Shown here piece after piece: positions 24,690-35,746 of a DNA stretch of 64,000 nt. The stretch comes from Corylus avellana (Eukaryota > Streptophyta > Magnoliopsida > Fagales > Betulaceae). Position numbers and translations under genes: made by a program. The stretch's first letter is position 1; each line of letters opens with the position of its first letter. The notes under the pieces were generated by a model that saw nothing but the letters and a program-made list of their open reading frames with translations, was not told the origin of the DNA and did no database searches. Location of the stretch: positions 17,740,758 through 17,804,757 of the forward strand of contig NC_081545.1 of assembly GCF_901000735.1 (NCBI RefSeq). Direction: 5' to 3'.

Positions 24690-24802
24690 TTTTTTTTTTT
24701 GACATGTCCACACAAAGGAATGAAGATGGGAGATTCGAACTATTGACCACCGCTTCATGAGGCGTGGTCCACAGTCGATTGAGCTACCCTTAAAGACTTT
24801 TG
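24690..24802 (-). mobile_element. tRNA-derived SINE with 10-bp target duplication, C3 copy
   Basis: On the minus strand the element begins with an A-box-like TAGCTCAATCG (24786-24776) and a B-box GTTCGAATC (24740-24732) and ends in a poly(A) tail (poly-T, 24690-24700). It is bounded by a perfect duplication ATATGCATTT (24680-24689 and 24803-24812). The pol III promoter boxes, tail and duplication together identify a SINE rather than a tRNA gene. No tRNA cloverleaf can be completed. Confidence 0.82.
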
Positions 24803-24964
24803 ATATGCATTTAATATAGGGTAGAATGACTTAATAAATTGATATGTAATTGAATTTAATTAAATGCATTTATGATATGTTAATTAGAATTTGTACTCTA
24901 TTATTAGATTCGTAATTGCATGCAATTAAATTATTATTAAATGATTATTTGGTATGCAAATGAA

Positions 24965-27900
24965 TTTTTTTTTTTTTTGAATAAGTAGGACTTTTATTAC
25001 TCAAACATTATTAGAGGAAGGAGTCTCCCCTATAATAAGCTCATGAATACAATCAGGATATGCAAAATGCCGTGTCCTTGCTGTGTTCGCCCGAATGGCC
25101 ATCCGTGCTACCTCATGGGCCGCTTGATTTGCAGATCTTCAAACCGCCATCACCTTCCAATCAGTGAAGGGTTGTAGCATAATATACATGTCTTCAATCA
25201 AATGACCAATATCCCTCCCACTAGCATCTCTGCCATTAACAGCATCCACCATGAGCTTCAAGTCCCCTTCCAAGATGATCTTCCTCAGTCCATATCTTTG
25301 CCAAATATTAGAGCTTGCCCTCCGGCCCACGCCTCAACTGCTAGAAGGGAGAGCCTGCCTGGTTTAATCAAGCTTCGTACAGCCAACACCTGCCCTCGTT
25401 CGTTACGAACCACATCACCCATACCCACCACTCCTTGCTTGGAACAAATCGCCGTGTCCCAGTTGATTTTGATAAAACCCTCAGGCGGAACAATCCAGCT
25501 GGAAGCCTCAACTATCTCTCGGGGAGAAGATGGATTTGGGGAATTTACGTCCAAATAATCAGTGTGAGCCTGCAAAGCCTGCTATACCAATGCACTTGGG
25601 TGGGAAAATTTGCTTTCATGCACAAAGACTTTTCGCCGTAACCAGACGCGTCGTGCGATCCCAGCAAAGAGACCCAGCTCCTCTCCATCACACCTCTTCG
25701 CCACCAGTTCCACCACCTGTCTAAAGGTTGGGCCCTCCAGTACCAGCTTTTGAAATTTTTTTAGACTTGTTCCTCATACATCCCGTGCCGAGGGGCAATC
25801 CCATAGGATATGGTATCCAGTTTCTGCTTGTAGTCCACAGATTGGGCACAAATCATCTGGAAGAACATGCTGCCCTAAGTAGGTTGGCCTTGGTGGGGAG
25901 AATCTCCTTACATGCCTTCCACAAAAAATGTTTCTCCACATTTGGGTACGCCACCTTCCAAATTGACTTCAACAGATCACACATTTTCCCCCCATGTGAG
26001 CTCCCTGCCTGCTTGAGAAACTCCAGTTCCTTGGCCAAATGATACGCTGATTTCACTGTGAACTGACCATTAGCATTACCTCGCTAGATCACCCTATCAG
26101 ATCAGTTAGTGCTACTCAAAGGGACTAATAAAATAGCTTCAACTTCAACCGAATTAAAGATAGCCTTCAGCAGGCTTGTATTCCACCCATACGTGTCTCT
26201 GTCAATAAGAGCACTTACCTTTGTATTGGCGTCCAACACCCGGGGAGGTGTATGAATAGAAAAAGTGGACGGAATGGGAATCCATTTGTCTCCCCAAATT
26301 CGTGTAGATTCTCCGTTGTCAATCCGTCGATACAAACCCTCCTTGAGAAGGTCACACGAACCCAAAATGCTCCGCCATGCAAAGGAGGGTTTAGAGCCCA
26401 ATTTGGCCTCAAGAATTGTTCCATTTGCAAAATATTTAGCCCTCAAAACCGTGGCCACCAAACTCTCGGCCATATTCCATAATCGCCAACATTGTTTCGC
26501 AAGAAGGGCCTTATTGAAACATAGGAAATCCCGAAAGCCCAAACCTCCTTGAGCTTTTGACAAACCCACTTTGCTCCAAGATATCCATGGAATCTTTGAT
26601 TCCCCCCACCAAAATTGCTGCATTAGGGAGTTAATTTTGTCGCACAAAATTTTGGGAAGCTTGAATACACTCATGCAATACGTCGGTATTGCTTGGACCA
26701 CCGCCTTGAGCATAATCTCCCTCCTCGCTTGAGAAAGGAGTTTTAACTTCCAATCTTGGAGTTTCTTCCAGATTTTATCAAGTATCCCTTTGAAAGCTTT
26801 TGTCCGAGATTTCCCCACCAAAGCCAGGAGGCCCAAATATGTCTCGTACCTCTGTGAACTTGGGACACCAGAGGCTTCCTGGATATGTCGTCGATGTGCT
26901 GACATAGTATTCCGACTAAAATAGATAGCCGTCTTAGATGCATTCAATTTTTGTCCTGAAGTTTCTTCATAGATTCTGAGAATGGTAAACAATTTTTCCC
27001 AATGTTCCAGGTCAGCTCTACAAAATAGTAAACAATCATTAGCAAAAAATAAATGGTTGATGCGAGGTCCCCTCTTAGAGGTGGGAACTCCAGTCAACAC
27101 ACCTTCCCTATCCACTTTGCCAAGTAAAGAACTCAATGCCTCAGCACAAATCAAAAACAAATACGGTGAAAGGGGGTTGCCTTGCCGATTGCCTCGGGTT
27201 GGGACAATTTTTCTTGTAGGGACGCCGTTAACCAATACTTCAAAATTCGTCGTGGTTACACACTCCATGATCAATTTGATCCAACTGGGTGCAAACCCCA
27301 TTTTGCACATTACCGCCTCCAAAAATCCCCACTCCACCCGATCATAGGCCTTGCTCATATCAATTTTAACCGCCATATATCCCTTTTTCCCCCTATTCTA
27401 GATTGCATTGTGTGGAGGGTCTCATAAGCAACCAAAATGTTGTCAGTCATTAACCTTCCCTTGATGAATGCACTTTGGTTTTGAGAGATAATAAGTGGTA
27501 AAATCAATTTCAGCCGATTCGCAAGTACCTTTGATATAATCTTATATAAAACATTACACAAACTTATGGGGCGAAAATCCGAAACGCATGAGGGATTTTT
27601 ATTCTTGGGAATGAGAGCTATAAATGTAGAATTCAATTTGCTACCAACGACAACATTATTGAGAGAAAAAAGAATAGCTTTTCAAACCTCGGTTCCAACG
27701 ACGTCCCAATGTTTTTGGAAAAAGCCCGCATTATACCCATCCGACCCGGGAGCTTTTAGAGGAGCCATTTGGAATAAGGCGTCCTTAATCTCGCTTTCTA
27801 GGAAAGGCCTCCCTAGAGTCTCCTTCATGTCATCCGTCACCCTCCCCTCTAAGCCTTCCAAGCATATATCAAAATCCCCCATTCCACCGGTCTTGAAAAG

Positions 27901-28962
27901 ACTATCAAAATAATCCGCAAATGCATCACCCATCTTTTCTTGGGTCGTCCATTTTTCTCCACTTTCATCAACAATAAAAACGATTTTAGTAGCTTTTCTT
28001 TTAAAATTCGCGCAAGCATGAAAATACTTCAAATTTTTATCTCCAAATGACAGCCAATTTACTTTAGCTCGTTGGCGCCACTTTAATTCATCTTGTTCTA
28101 ATAACATTTTCAGAATATTCCTTGTTGTATCTGCTGGTTCCAAATCTGGTATCTCATTCAGCCCTTGCTCCATTGCTAGTTTATTGTACTGGTCCCTTAG
28201 AGTTGTACCCGGCAATCCCCTCTCATCATTTCGCCATTTAAGCAAAGCTTTGGTACAGCACATCATTTTGCTTTGTATAAAAGGCCATGGGTTGACATGC
28301 TGCAAGGTAGAAATAATGGGTTGTGCCTTCCAAGAATTCTGAATAATAGTTTGGACTTACCATCAAGCTCCCAACCAGCCTCATATTTGAAGTTCCTACG
28401 ACCCTTCTGTCTCCTCCCATAATTGCTTAATGTCAAGAGAAGTGGGAAATGATCTGACCATACAGCTGCCCCAATCACTAGTTCTGCCCCATGAAATTTG
28501 CCACACCATTCTCGGTTAGCTACCGCTCGATCAAGCCTTTCCTTCGTAAAATCCGGTCCCTCCCTACAATTACTCCATGTGTACTTGGGACCCCTATAGC
28601 CCAAATCCGAGAGTTCACAATCCTCCAAAGCCCTTTGGAAAGCTTCCATTAGACTTCTTTGACGTCCATTCCCACAAAATTTTTCATTAAGGCTTATAAT
28701 CTCGTTGAAGTCACCTATGCACAACCAAGGGCCAGGTTCCATTCTAGCAATGTATCGCAACAAACTCCATGATTCCCCCCTCTTACTCGGATCTAGATGG
28801 CCATAAAAATCGGTAAGTTTCCACGGCGGTTCGGTTGAGGAGGGACAAACTGTTGCATTAATATGCCATCGACTGTAGTTTTGAATTTCAATACCCATAT
28901 CGGCCAACCATAATAAAGCCAAACCTCCACTCCTTCCCACACAATCCACCGCAAATATATTA
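24965..28962 (-). mobile_element. L1-type LINE, 5' truncated, C3 haplotype
   Basis: A 4-kb non-LTR retrotransposon on the minus strand ending in a poly(A) tail (poly-T at 24965-24978). It carries the ORF2 order endonuclease, reverse transcriptase, zinc-binding region, RNase H. ORF1 and the first part of the endonuclease are missing, so it is 5' truncated. The 5' junction is at about 28962, where LINE coding sequence meets a beta-hexosaminidase-like remnant. I could not find a target duplication. It is allelic to the LINE at 47076-51072. Confidence 0.88.
25139..28962 (-). pseudogene. LINE ORF2 remains, C3 haplotype
   Basis: Endonuclease part at about 28962-28300 (GRSGGLALLW, then CIGDFNEIISLNEKF and WSDHFPLLL near its end). 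Reverse transcriptase at about 28305-26102 ([43 protein letters not shown]). Zinc-binding region at 26056-25853 (HFLWKACKEILPTKANLL). RNase H at 25575-25139 (INWDTA, AVEAWAG, EGDLKLMVDAV). Lesions: TGA at 27682-27684 where C4 has TGC, a frameshift near 27400 shared with C4, further frameshifts around 28300 and in RNase H, and the catalytic FADD motif changed to FAND (codon 27038-27040). It cannot make active enzyme. Confidence 0.87.
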
Positions 28963-29065
28963 AAAGGTCTGAAACAGAGTTCATTACACATTTTTAAGTG
29001 AATAAGTCTCAAAAGTAGCATGAGAAAACAACAATGTTCCTTAAGAAATTAAACTTCATATGGAG

Positions 29066-29173
29066 CTAAGCAACAGAAAAAGGATTAGTTGCGCCCACTT
29101 TGAGATACACAAAAACAGGCTTCCCAGATACAAGAACAGATAACTTGTACGACTCATCAATACCACATTGTAA
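29066..29173 (-). pseudogene. Beta-hexosaminidase (HEXO3-like) exon remnant, C3 haplotype
   Basis: An acceptor (TTTGTACAG) precedes 35 codons reading LQCGIDESYKLSVL then SGKPVFVYLKVGA and a stop. The segment GIDESYKLSV followed by a GKP...YLE context is typical of the N-terminal half of plant beta-hexosaminidases (HEXO3 type). The family then continues SVYGALHGLQ-TFSQLC, which is lost here. About 100 bp downstream CTGTTTCAG-ACCTTT could be the next acceptor and the start of the TFSQ exon, cut off there by the LINE. No other hexosaminidase exon is visible. Confidence 0.45.
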
Positions 29174-29692
29174 CTGTACAAAGAAGAAGAGTATATAAAA
29201 GACAAGAAATTTCCCTAAAGAAAATAACCAAAACTAAATGAAGCTATGGAAAGAGGGATGAACTTGGATTATGGAAGCTATAATTTGTCTCCCAAATTAC
29301 TACCCAAAAGAGGAACACCAAACAAGTCTGTGTGTGTAATTTCCTGTTCGTGAAATATAAACTTATTTATTTCCAAAGAAAAAGTAAACCAAAAAAGGAG
29401 GAGGTTTGATTAGCCGGATTGAGAGGCCAGTCTAGTACTAAAATATGCATGAGATGATCATTCTAAACTAGTAAATTTGCAAGTAAACTTGCATCACAAT
29501 CCGACATAGCTTGGATTATCTTAATTACTTCAAGTCTCAGAATTATTGTATTTTATAACATAGTCTATTCTCATCATTACTTGATGGAGCAGCTCTATAA
29601 AAAGGGTTGCTACAACCCAATTTGATTATCAAATTAAAATTTTTATTATCTTCTATAGTTATTCTCAAATTCTCATTGTTTTGAAAAGCCAT
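29174..29692. other. Sequence beyond the hexosaminidase remnant, end of C3
   Basis: AT-rich, no further recognisable exon. It is collinear with 51284-51802 of C4 and ends at the gap. Confidence 0.5.
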
Positions 29693-29792
29693 NNNNNNNN
29701 NNNNNNNNNNNNNNNNNNNNNNNNNNNNNNNNNNNNNNNNNNNNNNNNNNNNNNNNNNNNNNNNNNNNNNNNNNNNNNNNNNNNNNNNNNNN
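29693..29792. other. Assembly gap (100 N)
   Basis: The left flank (TTGAAAAGCCAT) continues at 51803 in C4. The right flank corresponds to 17991 in C2. Confidence 0.99.
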
Positions 29793-31301
29793 TTCATCAA
29801 TTTTTAAGTTAATATAACACTTATCACATTAATTAACTACTAAACAATTAAATTTAATTGTCGCTGACATGACAATGCCATTTGAACTATGATATCCTCA
29901 ACATTTTACAAAAACTAATTCTATGGTACAATGTGTGATCCCTAACCGTGTATATTACTTTAGGTTAATTTTCATTTCAAGTTTTTCTCAGGCTTTAATC
30001 ATTTGAATGACCTAGCTACCATGATTGACAAAGAATAGATATGGGCACACATGCCTTTCTTCTGCATTTCTATGTTCTCCATCATTATAATAATCTTGTG
30101 GGCCTTTAATCTTCCTCATTGGAACCATCTTTTTTCAACTTTACCTAAAAATATGAGTAGCCAAATGTGGTAGACAACTCACACTCACGGGATACCCTAT
30201 TGGTCACTTGTGCCACCCTAGACTCACATGCATTCCTCAATGACTTTGCCCCCACCTGCAAGCCTTAGCCATTAAAGATCTCCTTCTCTCAACCTCTCTT
30301 GGTTGATGGTTCCTAGTTGTGTTTTTGTTGTCTATTCTTAGAAAGTATTTGGTCTAATATTTTGAATAGATGTAATATTTTTTGGGCTCCTAGGAACTAC
30401 GAGGAGTTTATTGGGTTGATGGTCTCTCACTTTAGAGGCCAAATTTTTCTCTCCATGGTAGTGAGAATTATGGTAGTTGTTATTGTGTATGCTCTATGGC
30501 GTGAAAGAAATGCTAAATTGTTCCAAATGAGAAACAATGATTCCGGGTGCATTCTTTTGGAGATTATGTTTTGGGTTAAATATAAAGTCAACTGATTGAA
30601 TAGGGTGTATTTGGTTCTTCTCATAATTGTTTTCTAGCTGGGTCTTGGGGTTTTACTGATGTAATCTTAATTTTAGCTTTCTTTGTCCTTTTTTTGTTGT
30701 TGTTTTCCTTATGACAGCTTGTTTGTGTACGTAGGCCTCTTTTCAGCTCTTGTCGTCTTGTTTTTGAGGGGGCAAGCTTCGTGGTTCTGCCACTGAACTC
30801 AACTTCTAATTTTTATGAGATGTTAAGAATATTTTATATTATTCTCTGGGTTTATTTTCTTTCATTTGTAGAGTTTATTTCGTAGCTGATATAGTATAAG
30901 AGTTCTTGTTCACTATTCAATACTCATCGTGTATTTATAAATAGACTTATATAATATTGTTTTACAATAGAAGAATGTTGTGGTTACCAAATCTTTTACC
31001 AAGAGATAAGAACCAAGATAATGTGAAGCTTATTTATTAGCTCTCATAACATTTCTTTTTATTAATTGTTTTGATCATTTTCAATTAATGAATAAGCTCC
31101 ACATCATCTTAGTACTCATTTCTTAGTAAACAATTTGGTATCCAACCCTAGCATTAATTCTCTTTATAATAAATTAATATAATAAAGATGCAGTCCACAC
31201 GTCTCTCACCGCTTCCACTGTTTCTCTCCTGTCTCTTTTATTATTCTCATCATCATGTATTTCTACAATGAGATACACTTATATTATCACTACGTCCTCA
31301 G
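29793..31301 (+). other. MADS intron 2, 3' part, second copy (start of C4)
   Basis: Collinear with 17991-19501, including the LINE ORF2 fragment (92-codon frame at 30317-30595). Differences are single bases and short indels, for example CCAAATGTGG against CCAAAAGTGG. Confidence 0.9.
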
Positions 31302-32080
31302 TTTTACCAGCAAGAGGCATCCAAACTTCGAAGACAGATCCGGGAAACCCAAAATCTGAACAGGTATATATATTCCATTGGGTAATTTATTGAAGTGCAT
31401 TAATTTGAGATGCTTATTCTGGGTAAACAAATGGTGTTTCTAGGCATATTCTGGGTGAAGCTCTTAGCAGTATGACCTTGAAAGAACTCAAGAACCTGGA
31501 GGTAAAATTGGAGAAAGGAATCAGCAGAATTAGATCCAAAAAGGTAATTAATACATTTCAGTATGAGGATTATGTTTAATTTGATTAGCTAGAAACCATT
31601 AATCTATTATATATATATGGATTGGACTAATATACTCGATCGACTACTTCTTCCAGAATGAAATGCTATGTGCTGACATCGAGTTCATGCAAAAGAGGGT
31701 AACTATTGTTTCCAGCTCTTAATATTTTTGTTTCTCGAGAAATAATTCACGTCAATATTTTTTTTTTTATATATTTCTCTCATATTATCTTACAAATTTA
31801 TAAATCAACCATTAAATTTGTGGGATGCATCATTGCATTTGTGTGAGGTTTACATAAGTTCACAAATCTAATAATTGATTTGTAAAAAAAAAAAAAAAAA
31901 AAAATTAACGTAAATCATTTATCTTGTTTCTCCGTGTATGCTGGTTCTCTTTCAGCCAAATGTGATGCACAATATGTTGGCGTGATTAGATCATTGAAGA
32001 CAGATTTTGGACAGAACTACGTACTGTTGTCTTTATTGCTCAATTGTTTTCTTGTTTTGAATGACCATTGGTATCGGTTT

Positions 32081-32111
<31 letters not shown>

Positions 32112-32590
32112 GACCAAATGCGGATTAGCAATTGAATTTGAATAAGCAAGAGCAATAAGAACTCCTGCATGCTAATGCTTAATCCTATGTTACTTAATTT
32201 GGGTATATAATGCTTATTATATGAAATAAACTCAATATATATATATATATACATGTGCAAAATGTGCAGGAGGTTGAGCTGCAAAATCAAAACAATTATC
32301 TGCGAGCAAAGGTTTCTTTCTCTCTCTCTCTCTCTCTCTTTGAAGTTTGAAGTAGTAATTAAATTTAATAATATAATAGTAATTGTTGTATATATATATA
32401 TATATATAAATGATGGATGCAGATAGCTGAAAATGAGAGAGCACAACAGGAGCAAACGACAAGCATGATGCCAGAAACCGCGTATGAGTCTACGTCTTCA
32501 CAAGCATACGATCGGAACTACCTCCCTATAAACCTTCTGGAATCCAACCACTACTCCTGCGCAGACCAGACAGCTCTCCAACTTGTCTAG
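31302..32590 (+). CDS. SHP1: SHP1-like MADS gene exons 3-7, partial copy
   Basis: Exons 31302-31363, 31444-31543, 31657-31698, 32270-32311 and 32423-32590 reproduce exons 3-7 of the complete gene with the same splice sites and the same predicted protein (K-box from [13 protein letters not shown]-terminus DQTALQLV). Introns differ in poly-A, TA and CT tract length. Exons 1 and 2 are absent because the contig starts inside intron 2. Identical coding sequence with drifting microsatellites fits two overlapping assemblies of one gene, not a 5'-truncated paralogue. Confidence 0.92.
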
Positions 32591-33699
32591 TCTAATCTAA
32601 AACGTACACCATCACCAACGGAATGAATTATTGCATCACCTCATCATATATATATATATAATGATTTGTGCAAACACTCTAGCTTTTAAATACAAGCAAC
32701 AAGCGATCATGATTGTAGTTTCAATAATTTCCATAAAAGATTGTAAATTTGCAAGAATTTGTACTACAATACAAGACAAGAGTGTGCCATGAAAACCATT
32801 CCCACGTACGGTTTTAATAACAATAACATAAAAGAACATCACGGTTCTTGATGATCAGTATATATGCAATTTACAAAGTTGGGGTTCGAACTACTTTACT
32901 GTAATGGGTTTTTTTTTTTGTGTGTGGTAATTTTGGTTCAATTCCAATTTGAACACATATATTATTACTAAACTTAGGAATATAAATAACCATTCTATTC
33001 CACTTTCATTTATTCTTAGTAATAACTCTTTAATTTCTTAACGGAATACCCATTCTGCAAAATAAACGAGGTCTAAATTCCAATCCCTAAAAGGCATCTC
33101 ATTAGGGTTTAGGGTTTCTAATTAGTGACTATGTTCGTTGTCATCGCTATTCTAGACTTATATAATATCCACCACTAAAGACTTTTAAGTTTTTAGCAAA
33201 TATTGTCATGTTTATTTTATGTAATTTGTGAACGGTCATCTAAATATATGAATTATATATAATGAAATATGTATGTTTTTAATTTGTTTACTTATAATTC
33301 TAATTGAGAACATTTGAGTAAACTGTTAATTTGCTAATTTTCCATGAAATATATATATATTATGATATTTGAATAAGAAAATAATCACAATGGAATAGTG
33401 TATTATATATAAACGAGATAATGGATGGTGAAGGCTTGTTAAGTAAATGTGCTTTACACCCTTTTGTCAAAGATGAGGGGTGGTAAGTAAAGTTTTCGCA
33501 TTAATTTTTGATGAAATCACAACTCTCATTTATGTTAGGTCAAATAGTAAGTTGGCAAGCCCTTTTGCGAAAGGTTTTTCTCAAAAATTGGTAAGGGTTA
33601 CATCCATTGGAATTGGACTAAAACCCTATTACAAGAATAGCCAGAAATGGTAACCCAACAATTTTAATGATTTAATCTAATAACTGATAAGTGATTAGT
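32591..33699 (+). other. 3' flank of the MADS gene, second copy
   Basis: The counterpart of 20828-21952: 3'UTR and AT-rich intergenic sequence with short indels. Confidence 0.5.
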
Positions 33700-33993
33700 C
33701 ACTACAAAAAAATAATTTTTTTTCTTACTGGAGATTTCTGACGTTTTATGGTGTTTGACACGTCAAAATTTTTTTCTAACGTGTCATTTCTAACGTGTTG
33801 AATGTCAGAAGCATAGGGGTCAGTAAAATTTTTTTCCTGACGTGTTAGTGGTTAGAACGTCAAAATTTTTCTGACATGCTAAAACAAACAAAATTCTGAC
33901 GTGGCACTATTCATGCATTAGAAAAAAAGTTCTGACATGACGAGAAAACATGTACTGTAGCCATGTCAAAAAATGCTAATTTTTTTTGTAGTG
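33700..33993. mobile_element. CACTA-type MITE, C4 copy
   Basis: Same insertion as at 21953-22239, with AGT duplications at 33697-33699 and 33994-33996. It is 294 bp here, with several internal indels relative to C2. Confidence 0.85.
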
Positions 33994-33996
33994 AGT

Positions 33997-35746
33997 TAAG
34001 CAGTGAAATAATTAAGTCTAATCCAGGATGGATCAATTCTAACTATCACACTTACGAATGATGAGTTGTACTCTTAATGAAGTTCAAATTTAGAAGTAAG
34101 TGTCATAGTAACAGGCACATGAAAGGAACTTCACCTCTATGAACATAGAAGTATGGTGCCGCTTCCAATAAAAGTTAGGGTTCATTCTTGTAGTATTCAT
34201 TAAACCAGGATGTAGCACAAAGTCATAATAGTGCTAACATTTATGAATTTCTGATGTAAACTAGATATTTTCATGTGAGTTATTTTCGGTTATGAGTTAT
34301 AAAAGTTTTGGTTTAAGTTTAGGCCACCACTAACTTTGTCAAAACTTTTAATTGATTAGGCTAAATAAGGTTTAAGTCGAAAGATACCTTCTTTTATGCA
34401 TGATAATATCAATATTAAAATTGAGAAAGGGTTTGAGTATTGAAAATATCTGTTTTGGAAGTCTTTAGAAGAGTAAAAATATTAACCGCACTTAAGCAGT
34501 TAATGAGACTCAGAAGGCGAAAAGATCCTTTACCATCAAGCTACCGCACCACTTGAGTCATTAAGTAATGGATGCATATATTAATATGTTAACTGCTGTC
34601 AGTTAGATAAAATGAAAAGTTACAACTCTTCCCATATGCCCCTTCAACATCTATAAATATAGAGAAAGAAATGCTATTCAACATTCTCAAATGTCTATCT
34701 TTGTTTTTTCGCTTTTTCTTCCTTCTTTTTTTTTTTTTTTTGGTCTTTTTTTTTTAAAAAAAGAAAAAAGAAAAAAGAAGTGGATATAAATGTGCCACAT
34801 AAACAAGAATCTGAAGAGATAGACACTTGAAAATACTAAGTAGTATCTCTCATAAATATAACATTCCTCTACCGATTTTATTATTCAGTTTTTCATTTTC
34901 AATTTTATAAGTTTACAAGTAAAATTGTAGGAATTCTCCAAAATTGCTATTTGTAGCATTTATAAGCTTTATTGTATCCTAAAGACTATTTGCTAGAAAC
35001 CCATTAGCAAACTCATTCCAAGCGAGAGCAAATATTGTCTTAAAGATAGCGATTCTAGCACTTCAAACATATCTTTTATTTCTAATTTTTTGTTGTTTTC
35101 ACATAATATTTTCCTAACAATTTCGGTGTTTGTTTCTGATTCTTCTTCTACTGTATCACCTTATATTCCTAACAGTCAGATTCTCTACAATTTATTGACC
35201 GAGCCCATTGGGTCTTGGTCTTGGCCCTAAAACTTGGATGGAATCTGAACTCCATGGTTTTCTTGAGAAGATACCTCGTGAAAAGCATTGCATATTGCAG
35301 AGTTGGAAGAGGTCTTCAGGCATTGCACATGATAAATTTAATCATTTAATTAATATTCTAACACTTATATGAACCACAACTAACAAATGGTGAACAAATT
35401 AACACCATATTATGCAGAAGTTAAACATAATACAAGAGTTTAACCATTGAAATAAGCAAATATTAAATTACCTGACCAAAAGTAATTTACAATATTGTTA
35501 GAGAGCTACAACATGATCCTATATCTCTTGAACAAGTCTAAAGATCCCGACTATTTATGGTGTATTGCGTGGAACCTTGGGCTATTTTCTATTATGGACA
35601 TGAAATAACCAATATCGTGGTATGCAGAGCTGAGTGTGAGCAGAAACTGAAGGCAAAACCTTCTTCTCTCTGGACCCATACTTTGCTTCTGGTTTTTTCC
35701 AGAAATGAATATATATATATATGAGAGTAAGAGAACTTTGCCCTCT
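33997..35746. other. Intergenic space between the convergent genes
   Basis: AT-rich with homopolymer tracts near 34725-34780. The part close to 35746 should contain the GAUT15 3'UTR. No gene is seen. Confidence 0.5.

Noticed and set aside
24690..24802. A tRNA gene
   Set aside because: A and B boxes are present, but there is no complete cloverleaf. It has a poly(A) tail and target duplication, so it is a SINE.
25202..27913. Plus-strand frames over the LINE (for example 25202-25558 and 27566-27913, with C4 counterparts)
   Set aside because: They are shadows of the minus-strand ORF2 coding sequence.
29793..32590. A 5'-truncated MADS paralogue or retrocopy
   Set aside because: Introns are intact and collinear with C2, and the copy starts exactly at a gap. 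It is an assembly overlap or allele.
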